Shown: one piece after another, positions 31,099-43,713 of the stretch
Layout of the letters: each line of letters starts with the position of its first letter
How positions within the stretch are numbered: position 1 is the first letter of the stretch
Assembly (NCBI GenBank): GCA_950295325.1
Contig: OX485804.1
Coordinates: forward strand, 22,258,001 to 22,322,000
From: Polytrichum commune
Taxonomy: Eukaryota; Streptophyta; Polytrichopsida; Polytrichales; Polytrichaceae
Length of the DNA: 64,000 nucleotides
Direction: 5' to 3'
Program-made: the position numbers and the translations under genes
Notes under the pieces: generated by a model
Database searches by the model: none
What the model was told of the DNA's origin: nothing
What the model saw: the letters and a program-made list of their open reading frames with translations, nothing else

Positions 31099-34000
31099 CC
31101 AAGAATGTATGCAATCCCTGATCTCTTAATTTCTTACAAGATACTACATGCCCTAAAGGTGCATTTGCTTCTCATGTCAATGCAACCTTCATTTTCTTGT
31201 TCAACACCAAAAAATTGCTAAAGTTACCCTTCATGACCATTTGGACATGTTTTTGGGTAAGTGCACCCCCTTTTTCCAAGACCACAAATCAACAATGCAA
31301 TGATCTTCAATGATCCTCTTCAATTTGACCAACAATCTTATATCAATATCCACTCCCCCACCCCACCACAATAGTCACAAAAGCTTCAAAAATACTTCAA
31401 GGATGCATGAGCGTGCTCATGTGCTTGCGCATGAGCCACAACTCTCATTCTTTGAGGCATGACAATCACAAACTGAATCGTAACCTCAATAAGCAAAATA
31501 CAAAAATCAAAACCAAGTTAAAAACAACGTAGATAGAAAACTTGAATCAATGAACAACACTACAAATAAGCCTCAACTTGTCCCCTAGGGTCCCAATGTG
31601 GTCCCAACTCCAATTGTTGTATGGCCTTCCGTTTGCAAAGAGACAAAAGTCTTGCCACTTAGCAACCTCCCCCCCCCCCTCCCCTTGCTCCCAACAATGG
31701 CCATTTTCCTTTTACACTAAATGTCACCATAGAATTTTTGCTAATTAGTGTGGCAACACACTACTTATTGTGGTTTGTGGATTTTGGCATGAAAATTTGT
31801 GGAGATGCTCAACTATTGAGTTGTTCCCATCAAGTGGACCACGCATGCATTTTGCTCGTTTTCTAGGTGATTATGATTGGTCAAGGGTATTTTGGGGGAC
31901 CAAAACATGGTATTTTCATGTGCATCCCTTCCTTCAATTTTAAATTTCAAAGGTTTATTATTCATGCCCATTTTCCCCTTGAAATAGCTCATCTTCCATG
32001 TTTCAAGATCTTACGGATAAATCCCATTTTAACCTCAAAATTTGTCCATGAAAATTCCACAACCAACATTCAGTGAAATAAACTCAAGCTTTATAGCATG
32101 ACATCAGTCTTTGTGTATGGTAATGTAAACACTAAGAAAACTCGTATGACTTTGTATAAATTCTCATAGACTCAAAGTTTGGGATTACATCCATAGTTTA
32201 ACATGCTTTACTTTACAACTAACTCCAATATACTCAAGAGATTTGACATAGCAACACATTGAGGGAAGAAAAAAGGGAAAGCATGCACTTTGGTTAACTT
32301 GTCACCAACAGAAAAATATTGTAAGGCTATAATTAGTTCCCAATATTTTATTTTTATACTTTGAAAGACTTGTTTCTATGTCCAAACTTGAAAACAATAA
32401 AAGACTTTAATGGCCAAATTAAGTTAGTGAAATTCACACGGTATGATAATGATTGACAAAATTTAGTCTTCCCTATAGTCATCCTAACATTGTCAATGAT
32501 GTGATTATGAGGCAACTAAACCTCTTTTTAATTCATTGATGATCGAGGAGTCGCTAAAAATTCCCAATAAATGATTGAACGTTTACATTGGATGGTGCCT
32601 AAGTGAAAATTTCCAAACTTGAGACACAATTTGTTGAAACCAAGACGTTTATCAACTTCTAGTATTGATCCTTCAAGGTTGTTGGCGAGTTCCTTAAATG
32701 TGACCTTGCATGGAATTAAAAACTAGGTGTTTTGCATTTGAGGAACCACAATGTCTTGATGTGTCAACTCTAGCATGCAAAGAGACAACATGTGTCTAGT
32801 GTCACATGTGACTCACACTGAATTGTGTCCAAAGCCACATGCAATAAATTTGGGCATGAAAAATATTCTCAAAAGTTGTCAATGTTCCAAGCCACTCATC
32901 CTTGGCTATTAGTCTTGTGAATTTCAATCAACACAAAGCAAAAGGAGATTATCCCATTCATTATTCAATGTTACCAGCTTCTCTTGAGACACCTCCATTA
33001 ATTCTTTTCACCACCTTCATGGCCCCAAATGCACATCAAAATAGTGATGATCTACCAATGGAGATGGATATTTTGAAAAACAAAAGTTTTGATATGGTGC
33101 AGACTTGTTACATTACATTTGCAAATTGGAGCATTATGAGCATGCTTTATATATTCTGCCCCACCGAAAGCCATTCCATTTCAACGTGACTACATAATCG
33201 ATGCTATGAAAGCTTCCACTCGAAATTCTAATATCCCTTAAGTTGTAAATAAATAATTGTCAATAACAGTCAGAGCATTTAGTGCACTTATTTTGAGAAC
33301 ACAAAATTCCCATTCAATTTGTTATTAAATTAGACAAATTGCGATCAACTTCTAAGTATCTTTTCTATCAAAACCCACCCGACTATTGTTGGACCAAAAT
33401 TGGGTCATCAAAGACTGTGTGTTCTCAGTATGCCACTTGAAGGATAAGTTACACTCAATTCCACATTGTAGTGCCATGGCGAGTTCAACAATTTCCATGT
33501 TACAAGGTATGTACTTTTATTTTGTGTCACATCAACTTTGCTACAAGTTTTGGTCAATTGTGTTGTGACACGTGGTGTTGCCGCTCCATGATTGAATGAA
33601 ATCATTTTGAAGCTTCCATGGTATAATTTGGAAGTATGAACTAGGATTTAAGTATATTTGGATTCAAGCATGAATTTTGGACAATTCCAACTGCCAATGT
33701 CATGTACACTAGATCGCAAAACTACACAAATATGATGGTTGACAAACATGAAATACAAACATTCAAAATTGTAATTGTTGTTGTTGTCGCCGTCCCCACA
33801 AGTGCACATCCCTTATTATTTGCAAACAAGTGATTTGTCCAAATATACTTAAATGTCAGTTAATAGTAATGAACATGGTATTGGAAAATCCACACAATGG
33901 TTGCATATCTCATCATCTACTTTCAACGGTCATTTGTGTCTTAGTGGTGAGGTTGCCTAAAACATTCACAAAATCAAAAAAGTTGGAAAGTGTCACCTAA

Positions 34001-36165
34001 GCAAGATTTTGTTCCAAATAACAAGAGATATATCCAGATAAGAGTAAGAAAGATCGTTCCTAGTCCCTTGCTTCCGATCGAAGTTAATTTCTTCTATACT
34101 TGACTGCAAATTATGCACATAATTGGCAACCTAACTGCAACCAAACAAGTCTATCGAACCCACAATTAAAAACTCTCCTTCCCTCCCCCTTCTCTCCTCC
34201 TATTTTAATCCTCTCACCCCTTCCAAGCTTATGACTATACAATGTTCTACGGAAAAAATAGAGGCATACAAGAAGAACAAGAAGAAGAGAGAGAAAGAGT
34301 CTTTAAGTTGCACTGATTTTCTTTCACTACATGGTTTTGTGATCCACTACAATGATAATGTTATAATGGATTTCTGATCCTTATTCATAGTTTTAAAAAT
34401 CATGTAGTGGAAAAGAACCAATGGTAAGATTCCACACTTCTTGTGGTGATTCTATCTTAGAGTTTCAAAGATTGAATTCTCGAGGACCTCGATTAAATTG
34501 GTATCAAAACCAAAATCGTAACACACACACTTGTGACGAAAAGTTTTCGCTAGGATGGCAAATAATGCAACTCATTCGCCTTCCTAATCACTACAAGATC
34601 ACGTGATCTTAACATTGGTAACATGTGACCTAGTCTCGACAATTAGACAATAACTGGCATTTATTATCAATTGCAAGCTCTTGCAATTTGCTACTCATAA
34701 CTACTTTAAGAGGTATGAGCATGTAGATAATGGATGTAATTGATGATTGCATTAAAGACTTAATCAATGTATTAGTACAATGTACAAGGCTATTGTAATA
34801 AAATTCAAAATTTCATTCATATTATAACAATCACCATAAGACTATGATTACATTCTACTGCTAAAGGTGTGCCAAAGCAAAATGGCCCCATGATCATCTA
34901 CAACAATTGAGTTTCATTTAAAAACTCACTAAAGATAATTGACATCTTTTGCGATAAGTTTGACATTACATATGTAGAGTTAAGATTGCACACACATGTT
35001 TTCAACTGTCCACGTGTCCAAGATCAGAAGATGATAACGTCAGTACATATGTTGATATCATCGAGCAACGATGAATGCCTGGACAAAATACATGCCTTGA
35101 CCTTTAGGGATTGAGGTGACCTTGGCTTTGAAAAGAGGAAAAAATGGAAATGAGTTACTCCAAAACTCTTGGTTACGGATGTGGTCCATTGCCAATGAGC
35201 TTTAAAAATGTTTCAAATTTGTGCAAGGTATGGATCCCAAAATCTCAAGATCTCAAACGTTTGTACATTGAAATTCAATCTCTCTTCATGACAATCATGC
35301 CAACATCATGTGTTATGTCCACATATAGTACTTGGGTACGAATCCGATCTCGGCATATGCATATTGTGATGCAAGACAATCATGAATCAAGACCTTAGGG
35401 CGGATATGTATTTACCTATTTCTTTGCTTATTTATTAAGTTTTCCCCCTTGTACTTTCCGTGAAGTTGGCCCACATTACATGTTGAAGTTTATACGTACA
35501 ATGAATGCATTTGTGAATCCATGTGTCCAAAATATACACATTCGGTTTCCGATCTCCGCAAGACTCGCGACCGTTCTCTTTCACGATATCCAAGTTGCCC
35601 GTATGTGTGTGTACTTTATAGACTCGTTGTGATCATGTGAAAGATTTCAAGCACAATCTTCCAATTTTGAATGCGGTATTCCAATTTGCGTTTCTAGTGT
35701 TGAATGTTACAAAACTAAGTATCTAACCAACTAACGACCCTTTATATCCAACACTATGTACCACATTTATACATTTGGGGGCTTCAAACGAAGAAGGTGG
35801 TAAGTTACATAGTGATGGATCTAGATTATGTGTTGGTGTTGGATATGCCCACTTTACATCTAGAATAAGTAAACAAAATCATGGGTTCACTTTTTACGTT
35901 CATCTAGAAATTCACTTATGAAATTGGGAGACCTAGGGTGGTCGTAAAACAAAGGAATTCAACTATATTTTTGGACTTGTTTGTGGTGCTAGTGATGGCG
36001 CATCATGTTGACAACATGAGAAAACAAATGTTCAATTGAGCTTGGACTATTTGGATGTTTGAAAATATTCCATGGAGACATTTCGATTTATATCCATCTA
36101 TGAGCATCGATGTTGTGGTAAGACATCTATTTAGAAGCATACAATTAGGTTTGTATAGGCAATTT
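31099..36165. other. AT-rich intergenic DNA
   Basis: No gene was recognised in about 5 kb. A run of C at about 31669-31678 and a purine-rich (GAA/GAG) patch at 34268-34300 are present. TTGGTATCAAAACC at 34497-34510 resembles a degenerate primer-binding site complementary to initiator tRNA-Met, so an eroded LTR could end there, but no paired LTR was found. Confidence 0.35.
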
Positions 36166-36528
36166 GGGGCTAGTTCACATGAGGTCACAAGTCCCAACAC
36201 AAAAGCAAAGTCCCAACATTTGAGCCTAAAGAAACCATTAAAAGAAGGTTAATTCTCATGAAAGTTAGATTTTGATCATTTCACGCAAAAACATTTACGG
36301 GACTTGTGTTGAGAGCGGGATCTAGCTTTTTGCTCAACCCAATTCTCAACACAAGTCCCAAGCTTCACCTCCAAAAAATGTTGCCATATAAGCATCCATG
36401 CCAAACTTGGCACTTAGGACTTAGAACCCCATGTGAAGTGGTAAGTCCCAACTTTCCATGCCGGTATTGGCATCAAGTGACTTGGGACTAAGGACTTGGG
36501 ACCGTGTGAACCAACCCTTAATTATCGT
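36166..36528. mobile_element. TIR element, about 360 bp, with internal palindrome
   Basis: Left end GGGCTAGTTCACATGAGGTC pairs with the right end, whose reverse complement begins AGGGTTGGTTCACACGGTCC. Inside, GGGACTTGTGTTGAGAG (36299-36315) and TTCTCAACACAAGTCCC (36344-36360) form a near-perfect hairpin. It is non-coding and unclassified. Confidence 0.5.
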
Positions 36529-36830
36529 GATACTTGTTTCATTCATTGTATCACTAGGCCCAACCATATATAACGAGTTTTCATCCACTATACACACAAG
36601 AAAAAATAAAATAAAAATGCATACGAAACACGGTAGCATCATAGTCCAAAAGTTTCCAAAAGTATCCAATTCTTAATTATTGACTAAAATCTTAATGTTA
36701 AGGTGCCAATATTTACTTGATCCAAGCATTAGTCGTTGTATGACAATGATGTGCTATACCTTGTAGAACATATCTTTAAGTGGATCTACACTTTTTGGAG
36801 GTCTAGAATTTGTCCATGACAATATTTCTC

Positions 36831-36867
36831 GTATGTATGTATGTATGTATGTATGTATGTATGTATG
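36831..36867. repeat. (GTAT)n microsatellite
   Basis: Nine tandem GTAT tetranucleotides in intergenic DNA. Confidence 0.95.
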
Positions 36868-37211
36868 GTTCATGTGCATCATTGTTTCGGGTAAATAGGA
36901 AATTTGCCCAACAACATGCAACTAGGTTTGTTTAGGCAAATTTGTTCATGAAGTTAGCTACCCTTTTTATTCATTCTATGGATTGTATCCTTTGCACAAA
37001 CGAGTTCCTAAACCCAATGTCAACTATGTGTAATGAAACAATACATGCATTCAAAAACATGTGATTTCACTTAATTTGGTATTCCCAAAATCATCCAATT
37101 TTACTTTTATCTATCTATATACATGCGTGTCTTATGGTATCTTACGAGAAGTGGTGGCCGTTTAAAGACCCGCTTAACTTAATACTTCTAACTCTCTTGA
37201 TGTTGGCCTTT

Positions 37212-37257
37212 CTCCAACCCCGGTTAGCAAGCCGGGAAGGTCAAACCGGGGTTGGAG
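37212..37257. repeat. Short perfect palindrome
   Basis: CTCCAACCCCGGTT (37212-37225) and AACCGGGGTTGGAG (37244-37257) are perfect inverted repeats around an 18-nt loop. It is much more GC-rich than its surroundings. Confidence 0.8.
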
Positions 37258-38354
37258 TCACATGAAGACTTGTCGGTTTCTTCGGTCTAGTGAGGCTATT
37301 TGCCAAGGATTTGCTTATCAAGGGGAGCTTGGGTACTTTGTACTCTCACGAGCATATGATGATGGGATTCATGCATGGCTCTCCTTGTATTGCGCCAACC
37401 CTTGTGAATGAGAATCATCCTTGATTGAGTACCTACAATAACTACGTGTAAGAGAATCCAACCAAGCATTTGAATTTGGTATTAGTGGTCTCATTGAAGT
37501 TGTTTCATTGTTGTTGGGTCTTGTTGGTCATTGAAAACATGATTTCAACAAATTTTAGCATGTAGATTCTAGATAGTGTATGGATATATATATATATATT
37601 ATGGGTTTCAAAAGTGTTTATTGTAGGTGTGTCGAAAATCAAATTCAACAAAGATCTCTTTTGGATAAGGGTTGTAATGACAAGGTGCAGTTATCATACT
37701 TTTGCACTTACATATGGACTTTGCACAATCACTACGGTGATGACACATGTAAATCCTATTTTTGAGCATATGAACACATGTATAATATTGATAGTAGTAG
37801 TAATAATGATAATAATAAATGGGATATAGTAATTGAAAATGGTCTTTAAAGGTCTCCGTTTGTCATTTTTGGACACCATTTGAACAAAGTATGAGAATTT
37901 AAAGTTTGAATTATAGGTGTGGATGAAAACTGACCACAATAGGTTCCTCATGGTCAAACCATGTGCGTTTAAGGAGAATGTTTTTTTAGGGATCGCTTTT
38001 GGGTAAGATTCATGCAAGTACATGTAATTACCATACTTTCTCACATCATTCCATATATTGCGATATCATGACATGTGTAAAAAATCCTATGATTTTAGTT
38101 CATGTGAGCCAATGAGTTGTGTTCTTGGTCCTTAGTTCAACATCAATTTACGGTAAATGCTTATTGCCCTCTTGTGAACCACGGCACCTTCCAATAAAAC
38201 AACCTTATGAAGTAATGATAATGATAGTTGACAATGCTAATCCATGTTGAATGGTTGGCGATGTGTTATCACTTCTAATTTTTTCACATAGTATAAATGT
38301 GCCCTACGGAGGAGTTGCATCATTTGAGTGATGAAATAGCGTGGATTTGAAAGT

Positions 38355-38714
38355 ACACTAAATAGTCCTATTGATATGGGCCACGTAAAGCTTCTAGAGC
38401 CCACGCTAATTATCATAATTAGAATTAGTGCGGATCATATTAGTTTTCAAACCCACGCTAGATCTCCAAAGAAAATCAGTGTGGGTCATACCAATTATTG
38501 TTATAGAAAAGGGAATGTGGGTGATTATTTGCTTTTGTGGTACTTTTGATGTAAGGTAACTTCTTTATTTTATGTAAGGTGTTGGTCGGAAGTCTTCATG
38601 AAGACTTAGGGGAAGACCCATGGTCTCGGACCCACAGTAAGTCCACCTTGACTAGAAAACTAGGGTGGCCCACCCTAGTTTTTCACCCACACTAATAGGA
38701 CTATTAGTTTAGTG
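38355..38714. mobile_element. TIR element, about 360 bp
   Basis: Left end ACACTAAATAGTCCTATTGA pairs with the right end near 38694-38714 (reverse complement ACACTAAACTAATAGTCCTA). Close to the right end, GAAAACTAGGGTGG and CCACCCTAGTTTTTC form a second hairpin. It is non-coding; no certain target duplication. Confidence 0.5.
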
Positions 38715-40184
38715 TTCAATAATTCGTAAGGTCTTCTATTGTCCTTCACAACAATCCCTCTGCGAACAAAATCTTTCATTTGTGCTTGCTTCCTCAAGAA
38801 GCTAGTGTCACGCTATTATAATGTCCAATCATTAGACGTTGTGTAATTATTGTAGTGTTGAAAACATTCAAGGAAACGAAAGGGATGTGTACATGACACT
38901 AGAGACTCTACAATTCCATTTTGCTCCTAACTTAGGGTCAAAAGTTTCGTCACTTGCAAACAACTTGCCAAGGTAACCCGATTCCAATGATGAGAGAGTT
39001 TCACGTGAGGAAGGTGTGCCCCTCCGCTCACCATGACAATCTGTGCTTTCCTTTACGTAATGATGTGCAACCATGTTTGAAGAAAGAGCTCCTTCTTGCC
39101 TAGGGGTGCTTAGCCTTGGGCCACGTAGGCGAGTCAACGAGAAAAACCCCATGGTCCATGAACTCCGTAACTTGCATGAGAGGAGAGGACATCACCCATG
39201 CATTCATGTGTAACTTAATAGGCAAAACAAAGGAGGTAACTTAAGAATAAATGTCTAGTATCAAAGTGCCGAATGATTCATGACGAGGAATTTAACATGT
39301 CTTCGAAGGGTACAATTCATTATTGGAATTCGAAAGTACTCGTCCCTGGGCCGGATCGTATATATGTACGTGAGATGTTGGTGTTGTGATCTTCTAGGGA
39401 GGTTAATATGAACTTCTCCAAAAGGGGGAGAGATGTGAACACAAATGTTAGATATTGGGAGCATCGTCCCATTACCTTACGTGGGTGTAAACTCTATGGA
39501 ACGACACATTCGGGGGTGGAAAGAGGCAAATGTGATAAGGACTAACTTGAGTGCAATGAGGAAAAGAGGGAGAGTGTGGTGACCACCGTGCCTTAGAAAG
39601 CGGAGGTAAGGACAAGTGGGAGGGAAAATGAGAAACATATAGCCTATATGGGACACCTGATATGAGTAGATAGAACTTTGGCATTCATCGAGTTACGATA
39701 ATTTTTAAAACAATTATAATACCTTGTAAGTTTTTTTCTAACAAGAAGAAACTCAAATTCATCCCATCATCAACCAGTTTGCTATAGTGCCATGGCAACT
39801 TTGGTGTCAATTATATCATTTGAAGAATTATAAAAAAGAATTGATAAATTTTGTCATTGAAAACCTTTTTTTTGTAAAGGATGATATAATATAATATTCC
39901 CTATATCAACATTAAATTTAATCGTTTGACAATGATTTGCCTAAACTGCCCTAAGACGGCAATAACTTTAGCTTTGGAGGCTTGGGTTTGTTACATAAAT
40001 GCTATACAATCTCATTTAAGTCACACGCATGTTTCACAAAAGTTAACTTATCATCATTTTCATGGATGTGTAACATACGGATAAATAAACAAGGTCATAA
40101 GTTATTGCGATCCCGTTTTGACCCAAGATAATTTGCATGGGTAGTCGCGAAGGTAACCAAATTGCATATATTAATGTAGATGCC

Positions 40185-40262
40185 TAAGGGTTAGTTCCGT
40201 GTAGGCCGCCAACCCACTAGATTCTGGTGGGCTAGCAGCCTACATGGAAACTAACCCTAAGG
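40185..40262. mobile_element. Small foldback element
   Basis: Two arms of about 37 bp pair almost throughout: CCTAAGGGTTAGTTCCGTGT on the left and ACATGGAAACTAACCCTAAG on the right, with a loop of a few bases. It abuts a partial copy of the 10993 TIR element at 40080-40180. Confidence 0.65.
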
Positions 40263-40855
40263 GGCTTCACAATCTCAGATGATCCATGATAACATTTGTT
40301 TAAAGTTCAATAGTTAAAATACTCTAGCAATGTGGTTAGATCTCATAGATACCATTGTGATGACTACATAATATTGTTGATTTAGAAACATTTGTTTATG
40401 AAACTTCTTGTTTTATGGAATAAGAAGTTGTCCAAGTTATGTGCTTTCATGTTGTGAAAATGCTTGGAGCAAATGTGATTGCATGTAGGAATGAAAGGTA
40501 AACTTTTTATACATAGTAAAACATTCAGAAAAGTCTAAAATAGGGGGAAGGGTCAAGAGGGATATTAAGTCATCCTTTGTGTATCGTATCCTTATAGAGT
40601 AGAGGAGAAGTGTTATTGAAAGTGTTATGTGGCCATCAAGAAATGACATTATCTCGAGAGTGAAGGTGGATGGTATTGGTTGTATATATACATATGATAA
40701 CTTTATTTATGAATATTACTTTTGTCAAATAATATTTACCGATGACTCGAGTTTTATATTTATTGGCTATTTTGTTGCTTTTTGTATAACTTTATTATTT
40801 TACTAACATATAGTCATAGTCTTGGAACTTACTAGAGCTTCTATAAACACAATGT

Positions 40856-42290
40856 ATATTAGAGCAAGGAAGACCCAAAGAAGGCATTATGTAGGAAGGA
40901 AGGGGTAAAAGGAGCGAGAGTAAAGAGGAGAGGGAGAGGGGATTTATTTACTCTAGATATATTATTACATATATTTGGTCGTAGTTTGGTTGCCAATTTT
41001 GTGCAAGCTTGCACTCAATTAGAGAAGGAATTAGCCTTGGCTGGAGGTGAGAGACCCACGTCACTAAGGCGACGTGAACGCCTCCCACGTGGTCGTGAGC
41101 TAGGAAGATCTTGGCCGTCGATTACGACTAACAGATCTAAAGTCTCTTATGTTGCCCCAACTTCTGGCTTTTTCTTCCCCTTGGTTAGAGCTTGAAAAAC
41201 TTCATGTTGGATGAAATCTTCACCTCCATCCACTCATGAATCTTAGATGAATTTTTCCAAACTAAGTCCTTCATTAAAATGACTTGTGGATAGATGGTGC
41301 CAACCGTGCGCGGGGGGGGGGGGTGGTTCAAACTTCTGCCCCTTCCTTCGGAAAGGTAGAACCAAGGGTACTAGGCATCAACTCCAAGTTGCTTTTGATG
41401 ACCAACCTTCAAATAAAATGAAATTTAACCAGTTGTATGAGAGCATTTGTGTGGGATTTTAAAGGTTTCCAAAGGGTTTTTGAAGTCCCCAATGAAGTTC
41501 CCAACCTTCAAAATCCCACACAAATGCTCACATATGATGGGATGAACAATCAACCCCTTCATCTTGCAAACATTGATTTTTCAATTGCGAGCTTTCATCT
41601 GTCATAAGTTTCTTTTTCAGGCTACCCGAGAAGTTTCGTAAATTATAGGACATGGCTTTGTGAATGAATAGCTTGGATGTGGTCTGCCCACGACCACACA
41701 CCCTTCATTCACATTGCCTCAGTGACATGGGTGAGAGTTTGGGCATGATAGATTTACGATGTTGCAGTTACTCTCACTTCCTAAGTAATTTTTGATTTTA
41801 GATTCCATTCATTCATGATACTATTTATTTACAAAAATGTAAGGATTTAAAACGTACCAAAGTTTGTTTGAATAATTGGCATGGATTTCATCCAAATTTC
41901 AGTCATCCATGAAGGTGTTTGTATTCTCATTTGTAAGAAGTGTCATTAGAAAAGGTTATTATTATGGCATAAAATATCATATGACACTAAACACAATATT
42001 CAGTGTAGTAGGAATGATTTTTTTATACTTTATATTCCTTGAATATCATATTGCTTCTTGCATGCCTATGCTATTTTCTTATAAAACATAGTCACAATGT
42101 CTAATAGGCCAATGTAAGACCCAAAGAAGGCACAAGGTATGAAGGAAGGAGGAGAGAGAGAGAGAGAGGAGGAGAAAGGTCAAATTTGTTATGGTTTCGT
42201 TAGATTACTGGATATTGTTGGGTTGCCAGTTTTGTGCACAACTTGCATTCACTTTGAAAAGGAATTAGCCTTGACTAGAGGTGAGGGTTG
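40856..42290. repeat. Pair of direct repeats 1.25 kb apart
   Basis: 40856-41043 and 42110-42285 are diverged direct repeats sharing AGACCCAAAGAAGGCA, GGAAGGA/GGAAGGA, GGTTGCCA-TTTTGTGCA and GAAGGAATTAGCCTTG blocks, in the same order. They could be a segmental duplication or decayed LTR remnants. No coding sequence was recognised between them. Confidence 0.5.
41441..41529. mobile_element. Small foldback element
   Basis: The perfect 20-bp inverted repeat GAGCATTTGTGTGGGATTTT (41441-41460) and its complement (41510-41529) enclose about 49 bp. It lies between the two direct repeats at 40.9 and 42.1 kb. Confidence 0.75.
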
Positions 42291-43302
42291 GGAGTTGATT
42301 TCTTGACCTAATATGGATATCTCTTCTTAATTAGAGTAAGATCTTGTCGATTATGTATTCTCAAATAATTCTTATTATTTAAATGTTTTTGGCACACCCC
42401 CCTCCCCCTCCCCTACTAATGTATTATTAACTGATAAAACACATGTCATGTACATAATAGTTCAGATTAAAAAAACAACAACAACACTAAGGGAAAGTTT
42501 AAAGACAAAGAACCTCTAGTTCCAAGACTTTGTAAATGGACCTAAACTTAGACTCAAGATTGGCGACAGAGTACACTCTTACAAGCATTTCTTGTACTTG
42601 AGTTGGACAAACAAAGTTGACAGGTAAAGTGGTTTCATAGAAGTCCCACTTAAGTTTGACATGCTTTGGAACTAGATTAGGGAACCAAAGAAGTGCCAAA
42701 ATGAATTGGATTGTTGGCGAAGACTGAAAATTACAAGATCACATTAGGGTCCAAGTCCAAAGTAACATCAATATGAAATGCTGCTTTTTGTGACACACAT
42801 TTTCCATAGACATTTTATTCGTTTGGGCAACTCAAGTGAAACATGAAACTATAAACTCTAACTTTGTCCGGTATGCAAAACCAAACTTCAACTTGGTTTC
42901 AATGCATGTCAAGATTGAAATCATACGCTATTGAGAGGATTTGCGTTTTCATTGCCCAAGGTAACAAGGAGAGGTCACCACCTCTTGGAAGGTACTCCTC
43001 CAATGGCACACGGGTAGGACAATCTCATGATTAGGGGTTGTTCTTTCTTATAATTGTAAATCCCACGAACAAAGTCTCACTTCAAGATTCTTGAGGAGTT
43101 GCCCTATAATTTGTGGCGGAATTGCCTTGGTTGACAAATGCACTTTCAAATCTTATAGGCAAGCCGAACTTGGAGCTTGTATGACATAATGAAGGATGAT
43201 GCAATGTATATAAGGTAGGGGTACACAACTCTACGCTTAGTACATGAAACACTGGTTATCAATAGAGTTATCCGTAAGGTCCGAGTCAAAGAGGAACAAA
43301 AC

Positions 43303-43713
43303 CCCGGGGAGGTCACTCCATTGTCAAGTTGAAAACCACGTGTGAAAGAAGTTTGGTACCCCTATATTATATGCCATAGATAATTTTAAAAATTATGATT
43401 TTTTTTCTATATATACATATCCATTGATAATATCTTTTTTTTTATATTTTTATATTTTTAGTCATCTCCATTTTTTCTAGTAATTTTTTTAGTTCAATTC
43501 TGCGTCATTCTAGTTAGAAACAATATGTTTTCTAGAAAAAATAAATGATCAAATTTGGTTATCAAATTTTACTATGTAATAGATACCATGTATATGTACT
43601 CATAATTTTTTCTTGATAAAAGTTTGACCCATTTTGTTGATGCAACTTAGAAAAAATAGATTTTTTTCTTTCGCACGTGGTTTTCAACTTGACAATGGAG
43701 TGACCTCCCCGGG
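43303..43713. mobile_element. hAT-like MITE with CCCGGGG ends, 411 bp
   Basis: Inverted repeats of about 46 bp, with one mismatch, start CCCGGGGAGGTCACTCCATT. They are flanked by 8-bp direct repeats differing at the first base (AACAAAAC at 43295-43302, GACAAAAC at 43714-43721). The AT-rich interior has no open frame. The terminus matches that of the element at 57407. Confidence 0.7.

Noticed and set aside
34480-34520. LTR/primer-binding-site junction at a TTGGTATCAAAACC site
   Set aside because: Only a partial match to the Met-tRNA complement, no second LTR and no downstream gag or pol.
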